DNA of 64,000 nt from a virus. Below are positions 19,413 through 29,116 of this stretch, one piece after another; position 1 is the stretch's first letter, and each line of letters starts with the position of its first letter. Below the pieces are notes generated by a model. That model saw only the letters and a list, made by a program, of their open reading frames with translations, had not been told where the DNA came from and searched no databases. The stretch spans positions 62,001-126,000 of IMG/VR virus record IMGVR_UViG_3300034103_001746; one strand, written 5' to 3'. A program made the position numbers and the translations under genes.

Positions 19413-22400
19413 ATGAGTAATAATTGTACTATTTTTAAAAAAAGCTTATTTAAAGATGTTTCTAATTTATCTAATTTTACTTTAGAGATAGATTGGTTAA
19501 AAGGACTAATCCCAGAGTATCAAGCGGATAATAGTGGTATTTGGCTACCAATTGTAGTTAAAAAAGATCAAACAAAAATTAACTTTGTTGATATACTTTC
19601 TAGAGCAGAGTCAGAACAATCATTATTTGATCCTTGTGATTGTATTGCTACTACTGGCAATTCTTTGGAAGACGAAAATTCAGAAGACATTTCTTTAGAT
19701 TGCATTTATTGTTATAAAAATGGAATTGATTATCAATTTGATTGGCAATTAGTAGATCAAAATAGGAATATTAGTAGCCCTGTTATCAATTCTAAGTGTT
19801 GTGACGGTGCCTGTGATGTTAGAATGACTAAAGATGATTACTTAGCAAAGTTACCGGTGCTTAACTCATCATATATTACTAAATTTTATGATTGGAAAAA
19901 TAAATTACAATTTCCCGCATGTTCTAATAAGGGTCTAGGATACGAACAATTTGCATATAATAATGTATTAAGTTCTTTTAAAAATAATATTCCAAGATTA
20001 ATGATAGATTGGAAAATTAAAGAAAGAATATCTGAAATACCACCAAATGATATTGATAGTTATCATAAAGATATAGATACTCATGAAAAATCATATACTA
20101 GATCATTAATCAATAGCAAAACATGTGGTAATTTTTTATTAACTAAATTAAATGAGTCTTATATCAAGAATCCGATTTATCCTGTATTGAGTGGCTTAAT
20201 CGGAGATATTGCGATGACAGGCAATTTTTCTAAGTTAATTCCAGCGGTAAAAGATTTTACTAAGCCATATGGTTTTAAGAATCAAGACCACTTTAATATT
20301 TTTGCTAAAACAGAAAAAGTTGGCTCTTACTGGAAATGGAATTATAGTTCTGGTGTTTTATGTTGGTATAGGTATTTTGATATAGATTTACCAGAAAACG
20401 AAGATAATAGACTTATTAAAGGTGTGGATCTTTATATTTCTGATGGAGATATGTTTTATGCTACAAATGATGGTCCGGAACCAACACCAGTAGATCAAAA
20501 TCAAAACCCTCCAAATATTAAATCATGTCCTTCTGGTTTAAAGCTTGTTAAGAACAATACTATTACAGGAATTATTCCTAGTGGTTCAGAATTTATATAT
20601 ATATCTGAAAATATATATAATAAAGTATATAATATTATTAATAAATTAGACGATTTAGAAGCCTCATTAGACATAGCTGATGATAATAAAATTTCACCAA
20701 TTAATAAATTACAATTGTCAGCATTACTTGCTACTGGCCCTAATTATTATGAGGTCACAGTTGATTTATTAAAAACTATACCAAATTTAGAAGATTTACA
20801 AAAAGATTATGCCAGAGATGTATATCAACAAATCAAGGTCTTTAATAGTGGTATGTTGTTAAAACAACAACACCAAGCTAATAAATTAAATATTGTTAAA
20901 ACCAAAGAAGATCTAATTAACACTCTTGTTAATAAGTATGGATACTATGTTTGGTGTCCACCAAATAGTAGTATTTCTTTAGATTTTAAAAAATCTTACG
21001 ATGTTCATGCATATATTGATTTAGATTTTGAGCCAGTAGTTCAAGAAACAAACACCTTTTTCAGTAGACCTTGTACTCCACCGACCGATTGTTTAGATAC
21101 AACGACAGAGCGAAATTTTAGTTATGATCAGAAAATTGTAGCTGGTAATTTAATATTTAGTACTAATATTGATAAAAGATATAAAAGTCAAATTTGTAAA
21201 AATGGAGAATTTAGTATCGATAGAGCGGTTAACATTATTAGTGCTTATTTTAATGATAGACTGATTAAAGAAGAAATTTATGGTAGTGGTTGTACTGTTT
21301 TTAATCAAAAATACTTAAGAGCACCATCATTTGATATTGCTCTTGATAAAATAGGCAATACGTTATGTTCTCAATATAAATTATGCAATAAATCTTTAGC
21401 ATTTACTTATAACAATGACAATAATTGGTTTGGTACCAATAACGAACTTAAGGAAGGAAAATTTTTAGATGCTTCTGTAGTCTTAGGCCGTAGATATCCT
21501 GCTAATGCTAGTAATATTAATATAGATCGTATAGGATTTCATACAGACGGTGGGTTGTATTACGATAGTAATAATTTAGGTTCGGGAAATGTACTATTTT
21601 TGAACGATATATCTTCTTCTGATCCTGGTTTTTATTCTATACAATTTAAAACAAAAGATGTTGGTATAAAATTATATGATATAAATATTCACCATTTGAG
21701 AGATAAAAAATTTAGTAAATGTAAAACTTTCCCATTGGATCAAGCCTGCAAATGTTTCCCTCTGAGTTCTGTAACAGGGTATAGGTATAATTGTGATGGT
21801 TCTTTAACTTTTAGTAATGATGGAGCTGTTTTATATACTCCTAATATATCTACACAATCTAGTCCTGTTTTATTAAGTTATGGTGGATATTCTAGTGAAG
21901 AATTATTAAATATTATTCAAGAACAAAGAATACCGAATCATCCAGACCCGGAAATAATTTTAAATACTGTTAATAGAATTATAGATCCATTAAATCCATA
22001 TGGGTGTAGCAAAGAAATTAGTGCTGGTTTTCCTAATTATCTATATACTAAATGGTCTATGGGATTACCCAACTATAGTACGGATCATATTGATGTTTGG
22101 ATGAAGCTCTTTGAAAATGTTAGCTTATTCAATCCTACAATACCAAAATATGATTATGAGACTGGAGAATTTGAAACAATTAATAATCCATCGTATAGAA
22201 GATATACTACAAAAGCTATAGTAAATGGGAATACGATATATAATAATCAACAAAAAGTATTATTTGATAAAGACACCAGCATCCCCAACTCTTTTGATAT
22301 AGAATTAACTAATCCGTTTTTATTTGCTTTATTGAGTCAATTATCCGAAGACATGGAAAAAAATAAACTTTTATATACTAATTTGCCATGTTCTTTAGAC

Positions 22401-25400
22401 ACAACTAATAGAGATGCATATCTTAATAATATTAATTTAACCTTTAAACAGGTACCTCGCAAACAAGTTTTAAATTTTCAAATACAACCCTTATCATCTG
22501 CTGGCAAAATTAATAAAACGTTTTTTCATCCTAATGAAGGCATTATTAATAATTCTATATTCTATAATTTAACATCTTTAACTTTTAATAATAAAAATTG
22601 CTCATTTGATTTTGCTTATGAAAAACAACTATTTGAAAACGGAGCAATAGATTACTCAGATGAAGGGATAATGTTTTCAGGCCATATATCTAATCAAATG
22701 AAACAAATCTTAGATTTAAATAATAGTCTTTTAAACCATAAAAAATTAAGACTTTATATTAAATACAATAATATTTGGTATGAGTATTTAAACCCTCATT
22801 TATTTGGTTTTAATAATAAAATTAATAGTACTATATATCCTGGTTTTCCAACATTTTTTGAATACGCTAAACAAGATAAATACAAAGCATTATTGCATAT
22901 GACAGAGTATGCTAATAACGCTCTGAATACAAACAAATTACCAACTATAACTACTCCATCACAGCTAATTCCTGCATCGGTTAAGAATAATACTGAATTT
23001 CTATATTTTCATAATACAAAACCAACGGGCCTTATTAATGGCTTATCTCAAGAGTTTTATCCATTATTATATAGTAATTTTATTTTAGATAAAAATTCTC
23101 AACGTAAAATTGTGCTCAAAGGATCTAGGCCATATTTTATGTTTGAAGAACAAGATCCGGCTATCTTTGTTGAAAATATTACTACGATGCCTATCTCTCA
23201 ACAGGATTTAATTTTTAGAAACACCTTTATTGTAGACGCCGAGGAAAAAAGATGGAGATATAAAGGAGAAGGAAATAAACAACTTTTAGATTCTTATGAG
23301 CTAGTTCCACCAAGAGACTATAGAGATAGTAATTATAATGAATTGTGGATTAATTATAGTGCAACTAATAATGATGGATATATTGCTAATACAGAATTAA
23401 AAACAAAACCCACAAAAATTCAACTCATTGATAAACAAAATCCCAAAATTAAATTCGAATACTCGGTTATATCCAAATCGCTCTATGCTCAAAAAGTTGA
23501 TGCGTTTGGTAATGAGTTGGATTCATTTGGATACTTTAAGCAACGACAACATTTAGATGTTTATACCGTGCTTGAAATAGATATTTGTGAAAATTGTATT
23601 TTAAAATTATCAGAGGGAATAGTGCAGCTGGTGACACCTACGCAGAATACTAATGTCAATAATACTGATTCATTTGTGATACTTCAAAATTTTAAAGACT
23701 CATTAAAATCAGAATCTTATCCATTATTAAGAAATAAGTATTATGAAACCAAATGGGGCGATTTGATTCATTTTGATAATAAAACATTTCAGGATCTTAA
23801 TAATTCCACAATTTTAAATCATGCTCTTGATTTATATTATCCATCATCATTATATGATAATATTTTGTATAGTATATCTGTTAATAATTTAGAAACTGGG
23901 AATTTTAAATTTTTAATTACTTCGACCAATAATTCAAATTTGCAAACTATTAGTGGAGTTACTACATACGACGATGTTGTATATTACAATATTCATCAGA
24001 AATATAATATTGGTTTAAATAATTTATATATGGAAAATATTATTACTGATTATCAAAATTATTTACCATTTATAGATATTAATTTTATTAATAGTTCAAA
24101 AATTAAAAATCAACCCTGGTTTAATAATATTTATCAAAATTTTGAGACAAACACACTATCAACAGGACAATTTTATATTAGTGGAATTAGATCTTTTGTA
24201 GAAACCAAAGATTTAAAGGTTGATCCATCTAAAAATTCAGTATTTTTTATATCTTTAAATAAAGAACAAAAATTAAAACCGGTATTATTTAATAAATCTT
24301 TTTATTATAATACTTTAAGAGTAGATGATGTTTATTATAGATTGGCTAAATTAGAAAAAGAAGATGTTTATAATTCAACGCAATGTGCTACTATTTTTAT
24401 GCCAAAAATAAATTTTTCTAGTCAAACATTTACGGACTATTTTGATACTAATGGTTTTGATGCATCATCTTCTCTAATAAAAACTACATTTGATACATTT
24501 CCAATATATTGTGATACAGATAAAGCCCAAGCATTATGCGGTAATGAATCCTGTTCTATTAAAACTATTGGATTTACTAGACTTAAAGCCGGATACCAAC
24601 ATTACAACTACTCATATATTACAGCAAAAGATTTGGAGGGGTCTAATTCTCTAGAATTTGCACTATCGGTAGACGAGGGTTTGTATAATACTATTGGTAC
24701 TAATATGGTTCCTTATATTCAAAGATTTGAAATTCCACCGAACTCTAATTTATTTAATAATATTACATTAGACGGAACAGACAATTGCTTGATTGGAGCA
24801 GATAACCGACCATCGAGACAACAAAATTACATAGATACCGAATATCAAAACAAATTAGTTGAATATATTTTACCAGAAGATAAAAAAGGGGACTTGGTTC
24901 GTGATACTGATATTCTTGCTAATGAAATGTTATTTAGGTTAATTTATGGTTCTAAACAACAAATATCTTATGATAATATTAAAAAGAAAACCACAGCAGA
25001 CATTATTAAAGACAATACTAAAAAATCGATTTCCTATTTATTACAGTATTCTGAGCCACGCACTACTGCTGATGTAATATATGATTTAATTCCTTATGAT
25101 TATTCAGTAAATGCTGATGTGTCAAAAAGAAAAATTAATGGATCTATTAGTATAGACGGCGTACTTGCTGTGGGATCAAATGTGTCTGTTAATATTGGCG
25201 GATATGTGATAACAATTTCTATACAAAATATTAATAACAAAATTTGTGCTGTTGCGTCCTGTAATGGCAAAACATATACTAGTTCGTTTTTTGATACCAA
25301 GCCCACTAGTACCACGACTACTGCTGTAACTGCTGGCACAATACTATATCCTCCATCTGAAAATAGTAGAATAGTTAAGCTTACAACCTGTAGGGGCGGT

Positions 25401-27377
25401 GTTACACCGTTGTACTGGTCACTGAATAAGCATTTTACTAAGATAGAAATCGAAGGAGGAGAAGAAAATTTTGACCTTGTAGCAGAATATAAACGATGTG
25501 TAGAGACCAACCCCGGTGGTTGTATTACTAATTCAGTAAATCCGGCCGTTACATCGCTTGCTACAATCGGACCAGGCCCAATTTGTCCGTTTACTTGTCT
25601 TGTCTGTAACCCAAGAGGTTGGGCCAGCAGCCCTGCTGTGCCATCTAATTGTAGTATATTAACAAGCACAAATAAATCTGTTAAAATTGGTAGTGTTAGT
25701 AGAGGGGTGTTTTCTTATTATTCTTGTTCACCAAGACATAGTAGTGTTAGTTTATCTCCCGCTTTATATGAAGGAGACTTTGATGGTCTTATGGGTGGTT
25801 TAGCTATTAGAGATCATAGTTTTGTAGCCAATTGCAATCCTAAACCAGCCCCATGCAAAGGTAATTGTGTGTCTTTAGATGCAGAAGATCAGTTTGGTAA
25901 AATTTTTGATCCATTAAGATATACAGCTAATTCTTTATATACTCCGTGTGAATGTCAATCATACTCATATGATTATTGTACTATCACAGAAAATTCTTGT
26001 AATTGCAAAGCATATGCTAAAGGGTTTCCAAAGATTTTTGATTATGAATTCGATAATTGTAACTATACATTTAATAATATGAAAGGTCATTTGTATAAAT
26101 ATGAAGATGGCGATCCTATAGAATCTAATAAAGTTTCTGAAGATTATGGGTGTTCACCGCAAGCGGAAACTCTAGCTATTGGACAAAGAAACGGAAAGGC
26201 TGATGAATTTTGTTATTGGCTTGAATGTGAGGGACCAACCCCTCCCAATTGGGATATATATAATATTATTACATCCACTCCGAGTCCATATGAACCAAAA
26301 TGTCCGGTATTTTTATGTTCTATAACTTATGATAATAATACTGCCACCGTTAATTTAGCTGGGGGAACAGCAGGATGTTTTGATATTAATCTTAGAAATG
26401 ATTGTCCAGTCATATCAATTACACTACCTAATAATTCATTTACATTTACAGACTCTATTAATAGTGAATGTACAGAATGTAATGTAGATAAAAATATAAT
26501 ATCTATGAATCCAAAAGAGCAAAATCCAGACTGGGATATTATTACAGAAACTAGAACTGCAATATTAGGATATCTACCAATAGAGGGCAATAAAAACGTA
26601 GATGTAATTGGTGGTGGCGGTCGAACATTTGCAGATAACATAATATGTAATCCTCTCATACAGCTTTGTTGTTACGATAATTGTTACTCATCATCATCTG
26701 CAACTTTACAATGTGGTCAATCGGCTCCTAATAGTTGGCCATGGAGTCATGCTTTGGTTTGTAATTTAAATGGGGCACCACCTCCCACATTTACTCCGTG
26801 TATTTCTAATCCTATTCCAAACGTAGGCGTTAATTCTACTATAGTAAGCAACATACTTGGTGGAATAAATTTTGCTGTAGGCTCTGATAATAGCACTGTT
26901 AAAAGAAACCATATTGCTCATTGGAAAGATTTAATGAAGGCAGCATACTTTGATGTTTCAGCTTGTCATAATAATTATGGGGTATTTCAGGTAGAAGATC
27001 TTGTAGAAGGTGTTGTCCCTGGTTCTTGTACAGATGTAAAGTTTGAAGTTTTAACATATCCAATGGTTGCATGGAGACAAACATTGAACGGTGGTCAAAT
27101 AGAAAACGGCTATTTAGGCGTTCATGTTGCATATTTTCAATATGAATATAGAAGACCAAGAACCATTCAAGATGTATTTCTTAAAGATGAAGCCACTAGA
27201 TGCTCCACAAGAATTGCATACCCTGCTCCATCCTCTTATAATATAACTGAAAAATATACTATAAAAGATTGTCAGTCCACACCATCGTGTTTCGACACTA
27301 AGATTGCTCCATGCAATGTTGGTAATATTTGTTGTGAACAACATCAATCTAATGCTAATATCACATCGAGGCCATAA
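19413..27377 (+). CDS. Giant cysteine-rich protein of the tail block, function unknown
   Basis: An uninterrupted 2,654-codon gene starting at ATG, three bases after the previous stop. No signal peptide or membrane segment is visible. The N-terminal 200 residues and the last 600 or so are rich in cysteines arranged as CDC, CxxC and CC pairs (DPCDCIATT, CCDGACD, PCKGNCVSL, ENSCNCKAY). The middle is Asn/Tyr/Ile-rich and looks like many beta domains. About residues 1890-2000 hold a compact segment with VNIGGYVITISI. Its place after the hub-like gene suggests a very large tail-tip, baseplate or fibre component, possibly held together by metal or disulfides. No enzyme motif was found. Confidence 0.55.
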   Translation: MSNNCTIFKKSLFKDVSNLSNFTLEIDWLKGLIPEYQADNSGIWLPIVVKKDQTKINFVDILSRAESEQSLFDPCDCIATTGNSLEDENSEDISLDCIYCYKNGIDYQFDWQLVDQNRNISSPVINSKCCDGACDVRMTKDDYLAKLPVLNSSYITKFYDWKNKLQFPACSNKGLGYEQFAYNNVLSSFKNNIPRLMIDWKIKERISEIPPNDIDSYHKDIDTHEKSYTRSLINSKTCGNFLLTKLNESYIKNPIYPVLSGLIGDIAMTGNFSKLIPAVKDFTKPYGFKNQDHFNIFAKTEKVGSYWKWNYSSGVLCWYRYFDIDLPENEDNRLIKGVDLYISDGDMFYATNDGPEPTPVDQNQNPPNIKSCPSGLKLVKNNTITGIIPSGSEFIYISENIYNKVYNIINKLDDLEASLDIADDNKISPINKLQLSALLATGPNYYEVTVDLLKTIPNLEDLQKDYARDVYQQIKVFNSGMLLKQQHQANKLNIVKTKEDLINTLVNKYGYYVWCPPNSSISLDFKKSYDVHAYIDLDFEPVVQETNTFFSRPCTPPTDCLDTTTERNFSYDQKIVAGNLIFSTNIDKRYKSQICKNGEFSIDRAVNIISAYFNDRLIKEEIYGSGCTVFNQKYLRAPSFDIALDKIGNTLCSQYKLCNKSLAFTYNNDNNWFGTNNELKEGKFLDASVVLGRRYPANASNINIDRIGFHTDGGLYYDSNNLGSGNVLFLNDISSSDPGFYSIQFKTKDVGIKLYDINIHHLRDKKFSKCKTFPLDQACKCFPLSSVTGYRYNCDGSLTFSNDGAVLYTPNISTQSSPVLLSYGGYSSEELLNIIQEQRIPNHPDPEIILNTVNRIIDPLNPYGCSKEISAGFPNYLYTKWSMGLPNYSTDHIDVWMKLFENVSLFNPTIPKYDYETGEFETINNPSYRRYTTKAIVNGNTIYNNQQKVLFDKDTSIPNSFDIELTNPFLFALLSQLSEDMEKNKLLYTNLPCSLDTTNRDAYLNNINLTFKQVPRKQVLNFQIQPLSSAGKINKTFFHPNEGIINNSIFYNLTSLTFNNKNCSFDFAYEKQLFENGAIDYSDEGIMFSGHISNQMKQILDLNNSLLNHKKLRLYIKYNNIWYEYLNPHLFGFNNKINSTIYPGFPTFFEYAKQDKYKALLHMTEYANNALNTNKLPTITTPSQLIPASVKNNTEFLYFHNTKPTGLINGLSQEFYPLLYSNFILDKNSQRKIVLKGSRPYFMFEEQDPAIFVENITTMPISQQDLIFRNTFIVDAEEKRWRYKGEGNKQLLDSYELVPPRDYRDSNYNELWINYSATNNDGYIANTELKTKPTKIQLIDKQNPKIKFEYSVISKSLYAQKVDAFGNELDSFGYFKQRQHLDVYTVLEIDICENCILKLSEGIVQLVTPTQNTNVNNTDSFVILQNFKDSLKSESYPLLRNKYYETKWGDLIHFDNKTFQDLNNSTILNHALDLYYPSSLYDNILYSISVNNLETGNFKFLITSTNNSNLQTISGVTTYDDVVYYNIHQKYNIGLNNLYMENIITDYQNYLPFIDINFINSSKIKNQPWFNNIYQNFETNTLSTGQFYISGIRSFVETKDLKVDPSKNSVFFISLNKEQKLKPVLFNKSFYYNTLRVDDVYYRLAKLEKEDVYNSTQCATIFMPKINFSSQTFTDYFDTNGFDASSSLIKTTFDTFPIYCDTDKAQALCGNESCSIKTIGFTRLKAGYQHYNYSYITAKDLEGSNSLEFALSVDEGLYNTIGTNMVPYIQRFEIPPNSNLFNNITLDGTDNCLIGADNRPSRQQNYIDTEYQNKLVEYILPEDKKGDLVRDTDILANEMLFRLIYGSKQQISYDNIKKKTTADIIKDNTKKSISYLLQYSEPRTTADVIYDLIPYDYSVNADVSKRKINGSISIDGVLAVGSNVSVNIGGYVITISIQNINNKICAVASCNGKTYTSSFFDTKPTSTTTTAVTAGTILYPPSENSRIVKLTTCRGGVTPLYWSLNKHFTKIEIEGGEENFDLVAEYKRCVETNPGGCITNSVNPAVTSLATIGPGPICPFTCLVCNPRGWASSPAVPSNCSILTSTNKSVKIGSVSRGVFSYYSCSPRHSSVSLSPALYEGDFDGLMGGLAIRDHSFVANCNPKPAPCKGNCVSLDAEDQFGKIFDPLRYTANSLYTPCECQSYSYDYCTITENSCNCKAYAKGFPKIFDYEFDNCNYTFNNMKGHLYKYEDGDPIESNKVSEDYGCSPQAETLAIGQRNGKADEFCYWLECEGPTPPNWDIYNIITSTPSPYEPKCPVFLCSITYDNNTATVNLAGGTAGCFDINLRNDCPVISITLPNNSFTFTDSINSECTECNVDKNIISMNPKEQNPDWDIITETRTAILGYLPIEGNKNVDVIGGGGRTFADNIICNPLIQLCCYDNCYSSSSATLQCGQSAPNSWPWSHALVCNLNGAPPPTFTPCISNPIPNVGVNSTIVSNILGGINFAVGSDNSTVKRNHIAHWKDLMKAAYFDVSACHNNYGVFQVEDLVEGVVPGSCTDVKFEVLTYPMVAWRQTLNGGQIENGYLGVHVAYFQYEYRRPRTIQDVFLKDEATRCSTRIAYPAPSSYNITEKYTIKDCQSTPSCFDTKIAPCNVGNICCEQHQSNANITSRP

Positions 27378-27379
27378 TA

Positions 27380-27871
27380 ATGATATCTGATACCAGCCCA
27401 TATTGTAACTTAACCGATACCGGCACAATATTTAATAACAAAAAAGTATATTCTTGTGAGTATTGTGGAATTAAAATTGGACTAGATAATCCTGATACAA
27501 AAATGTTTTGTTTTAAAAAAATACAAGATTTTTCAATGTCTATTAAAAAATATGCTAATCCATCAGCAGTTGTTAATCCTATTGATATAGGAGAAAAAGA
27601 ATTTTTACAAGATATTGTCTTAAACAAAGTTATTCAAGATCATTCCGAAGAGCAAAAAATTAAAACTAATGAAAACAATCCATTAAATCTTTGCAGTGAA
27701 GAACAAATAGAATCAAGACTTAAAGTATGTAGATCATGTGAATTTTATAAAGATAATTCATGTATGTTATGTGGGTGTCAAATAGTTAGAGAAGCTAATC
27801 ATATGAATAAGCTAGCTCATAAAGATCAAAAATGCCCAGCAGATAAATGGGGGCCTATCGTTGACGAGTAA
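27380..27871 (+). CDS. Small cysteine-rich zinc-binding protein with CPxxKW ending
   Basis: A 163-residue protein that starts two bases after the giant gene, with GAGG eight bases upstream of its ATG. The N-terminus has a CEYCG knuckle (about residues 26-30). The C-terminal 50 residues follow a pattern I know from small domains near phage tail genes: CRSC, then CMLCGC, then CPADKW near the end (C-x2-C ... C-x2-C-x-C ... C-P-x3-W). This looks like a metal-binding module. It is the last rightward gene, and its final 17 bases overlap the end of the converging leftward gene. It may be a chaperone or minor part for the cysteine-rich protein upstream, but that is only inferred from position. Confidence 0.55.
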   Translation: MISDTSPYCNLTDTGTIFNNKKVYSCEYCGIKIGLDNPDTKMFCFKKIQDFSMSIKKYANPSAVVNPIDIGEKEFLQDIVLNKVIQDHSEEQKIKTNENNPLNLCSEEQIESRLKVCRSCEFYKDNSCMLCGCQIVREANHMNKLAHKDQKCPADKWGPIVDE

Positions 27872-28811
27872 AAGTTGTTATGCGGGTAACCGGATCCCCG
27901 TATTTAACTATTACAGGAAAACTTTTTGTTTCACCGTCTACTTTGATGACTAATATTCCTCTAATTTGTTGTGCTCGTGACCAATTCATAAAGAAATGAA
28001 CACCAACAACATATTCCGCAAACGGAGCGTTTCCTCTCGCCCAAAATATGTTTTCTATCGGTCTTTGATTTAATAGCCTGGGGTGAGCATTCATATCTAT
28101 ATCCAAAGCCCCGCCACAAATACCAACTCTGTTTGTCCAGTTAATATCAGATCCTATTGGTTTAACTAGAACATATAGATCTAAATCGTCTATAGTATCC
28201 CAGGATAAAGAAATTTGAACATCTCCAGTTTTTGCTCCGTACTGCTGAAGTCTTTTTTGCATCTCTCCAACCTGTGTTTGTTCCATTATATTAGGAACAC
28301 TTTGTTGTTGCGCAATTCCTCTTCTCGATAAAAGAACCTGGTTTGTACGTCCAGTATATTCTATCTTTTTTTCTTCTTTATTAGAGGGCTGCTTAATTTC
28401 TTGTGCAAGATCGGCTGTGTTGATACTGTCTATTAGATCTACTTGTTTCTCTATGCCGGTGTCGGGTATAGCGATACTAGGGATCTCAACACTATCTTCT
28501 AATAAAGACACAGTATCTAGTCCAATTTTTTGAGAAGTGGATTCTAAAGAATCTTTTGATTCTTCAAGAGAAACAATTTTAATCGGATGGTCTTCAAAAG
28601 TTTCTAGATCAGGTTCAGTAGTTTCTTCTGTTGATGTAAAATGTAGAGTTAGTTGTATTTTTTGTTTGTGAACTTCAGAGGGAAACATCATAGCTAAAAT
28701 TAAAAATAATACAGTATGTACTATTAAGCTATGCCAAACCCCTCTATAGTAAAGAATACTAACTATAGACTCAATTTTATTTATGTTTGACTGTCTGTGT
28801 TTTTTTGCCAT
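27855..28811 (-). CDS. Membrane-anchored protein with a DUF2135-like, Planctomycetota-type C-terminal domain
   Basis: Read from ATG 28811 (318 residues); an in-frame TTG lies nine bases upstream. A short basic N-terminus precedes one hydrophobic segment (about residues 25-43, HSLIVHTVLFLILAMMF), giving a single-pass topology with the bulk outside the cytoplasm. A low-complexity acidic linker follows. From about residue 195 comes a beta-rich domain (GDVQISLSWDTIDDLDLYV, then GALDIDMNAHP, then ENIFWARGNAPFAEYVVGVH) that matches my memory of a domain frequent in Planctomycetota membrane-anchored proteins and akin to DUF2135. It sits at the strand switch, the last gene of the leftward block. It looks host-derived and could act at the cell envelope. 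The function is unknown. Confidence 0.6.
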   Translation of the reverse strand: MAKKHRQSNINKIESIVSILYYRGVWHSLIVHTVLFLILAMMFPSEVHKQKIQLTLHFTSTEETTEPDLETFEDHPIKIVSLEESKDSLESTSQKIGLDTVSLLEDSVEIPSIAIPDTGIEKQVDLIDSINTADLAQEIKQPSNKEEKKIEYTGRTNQVLLSRRGIAQQQSVPNIMEQTQVGEMQKRLQQYGAKTGDVQISLSWDTIDDLDLYVLVKPIGSDINWTNRVGICGGALDIDMNAHPRLLNQRPIENIFWARGNAPFAEYVVGVHFFMNWSRAQQIRGILVIKVDGETKSFPVIVKYGDPVTRITTFTRQR

Positions 28812-29113
28812 TTGTGCCAACCATTATGTGGTAACCAATTGTTGTTGTCATCTTTTCTTTTGGGGAAAAGAGTACCACCCTTCTTATGTTGTCCGAAAGC
28901 CAGAATTGCTCCACAATCACTGCATCGCAATTCATAGTAATCATTGCCGTCTACATTCCTGACGATATATTTAATATTGTTTTTGCTACATAAACCACAC
29001 TTCTCTTCACCAAAAATTTCTTGAATTAGCGCCAGTTCTTTAAAAATCTCTTTTTGTCCAGAACCTTCTAATTCGAATTCTAGTTTTGAGTTTGGTTTAT
29101 ATCGTAGTTTCAT
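28781..29113 (-). CDS. Zinc-ribbon protein paired with the annealing protein
   Basis: A 110-residue protein with one zinc ribbon: C39-x2-C42 and C64-x2-C67. It continues with YELRCSDCGAILAFGQHKKG and a tail rich in Lys, Trp and Gly (PKRK, NGWHKW). Small proteins of this design are commonly encoded beside phage single-strand annealing proteins, and the preceding gene here is such a candidate, ending four bases before this start. A role in DNA recombination is therefore likely but inferred from context. It overlaps the next gene by about 30 bases, pointing to translational coupling. Confidence 0.65.
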   Translation of the reverse strand: MKLRYKPNSKLEFELEGSGQKEIFKELALIQEIFGEEKCGLCSKNNIKYIVRNVDGNDYYELRCSDCGAILAFGQHKKGGTLFPKRKDDNNNWLPHNGWHKWQKNTDSQT

Positions 29114-29116
29114 AAG

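Noticed and set aside
25100-25669. Antisense gene inside the giant cysteine-rich gene (189 codons)
   Set aside because: Low-complexity hydrophobic peptide, no ribosome site, and the sense frame is continuous and structured.
27872-27905. Bidirectional terminator at the strand switch
   Set aside because: Only a short imperfect CGGG/CCCG stem without T-runs on either side, and it lies within coding sequence.
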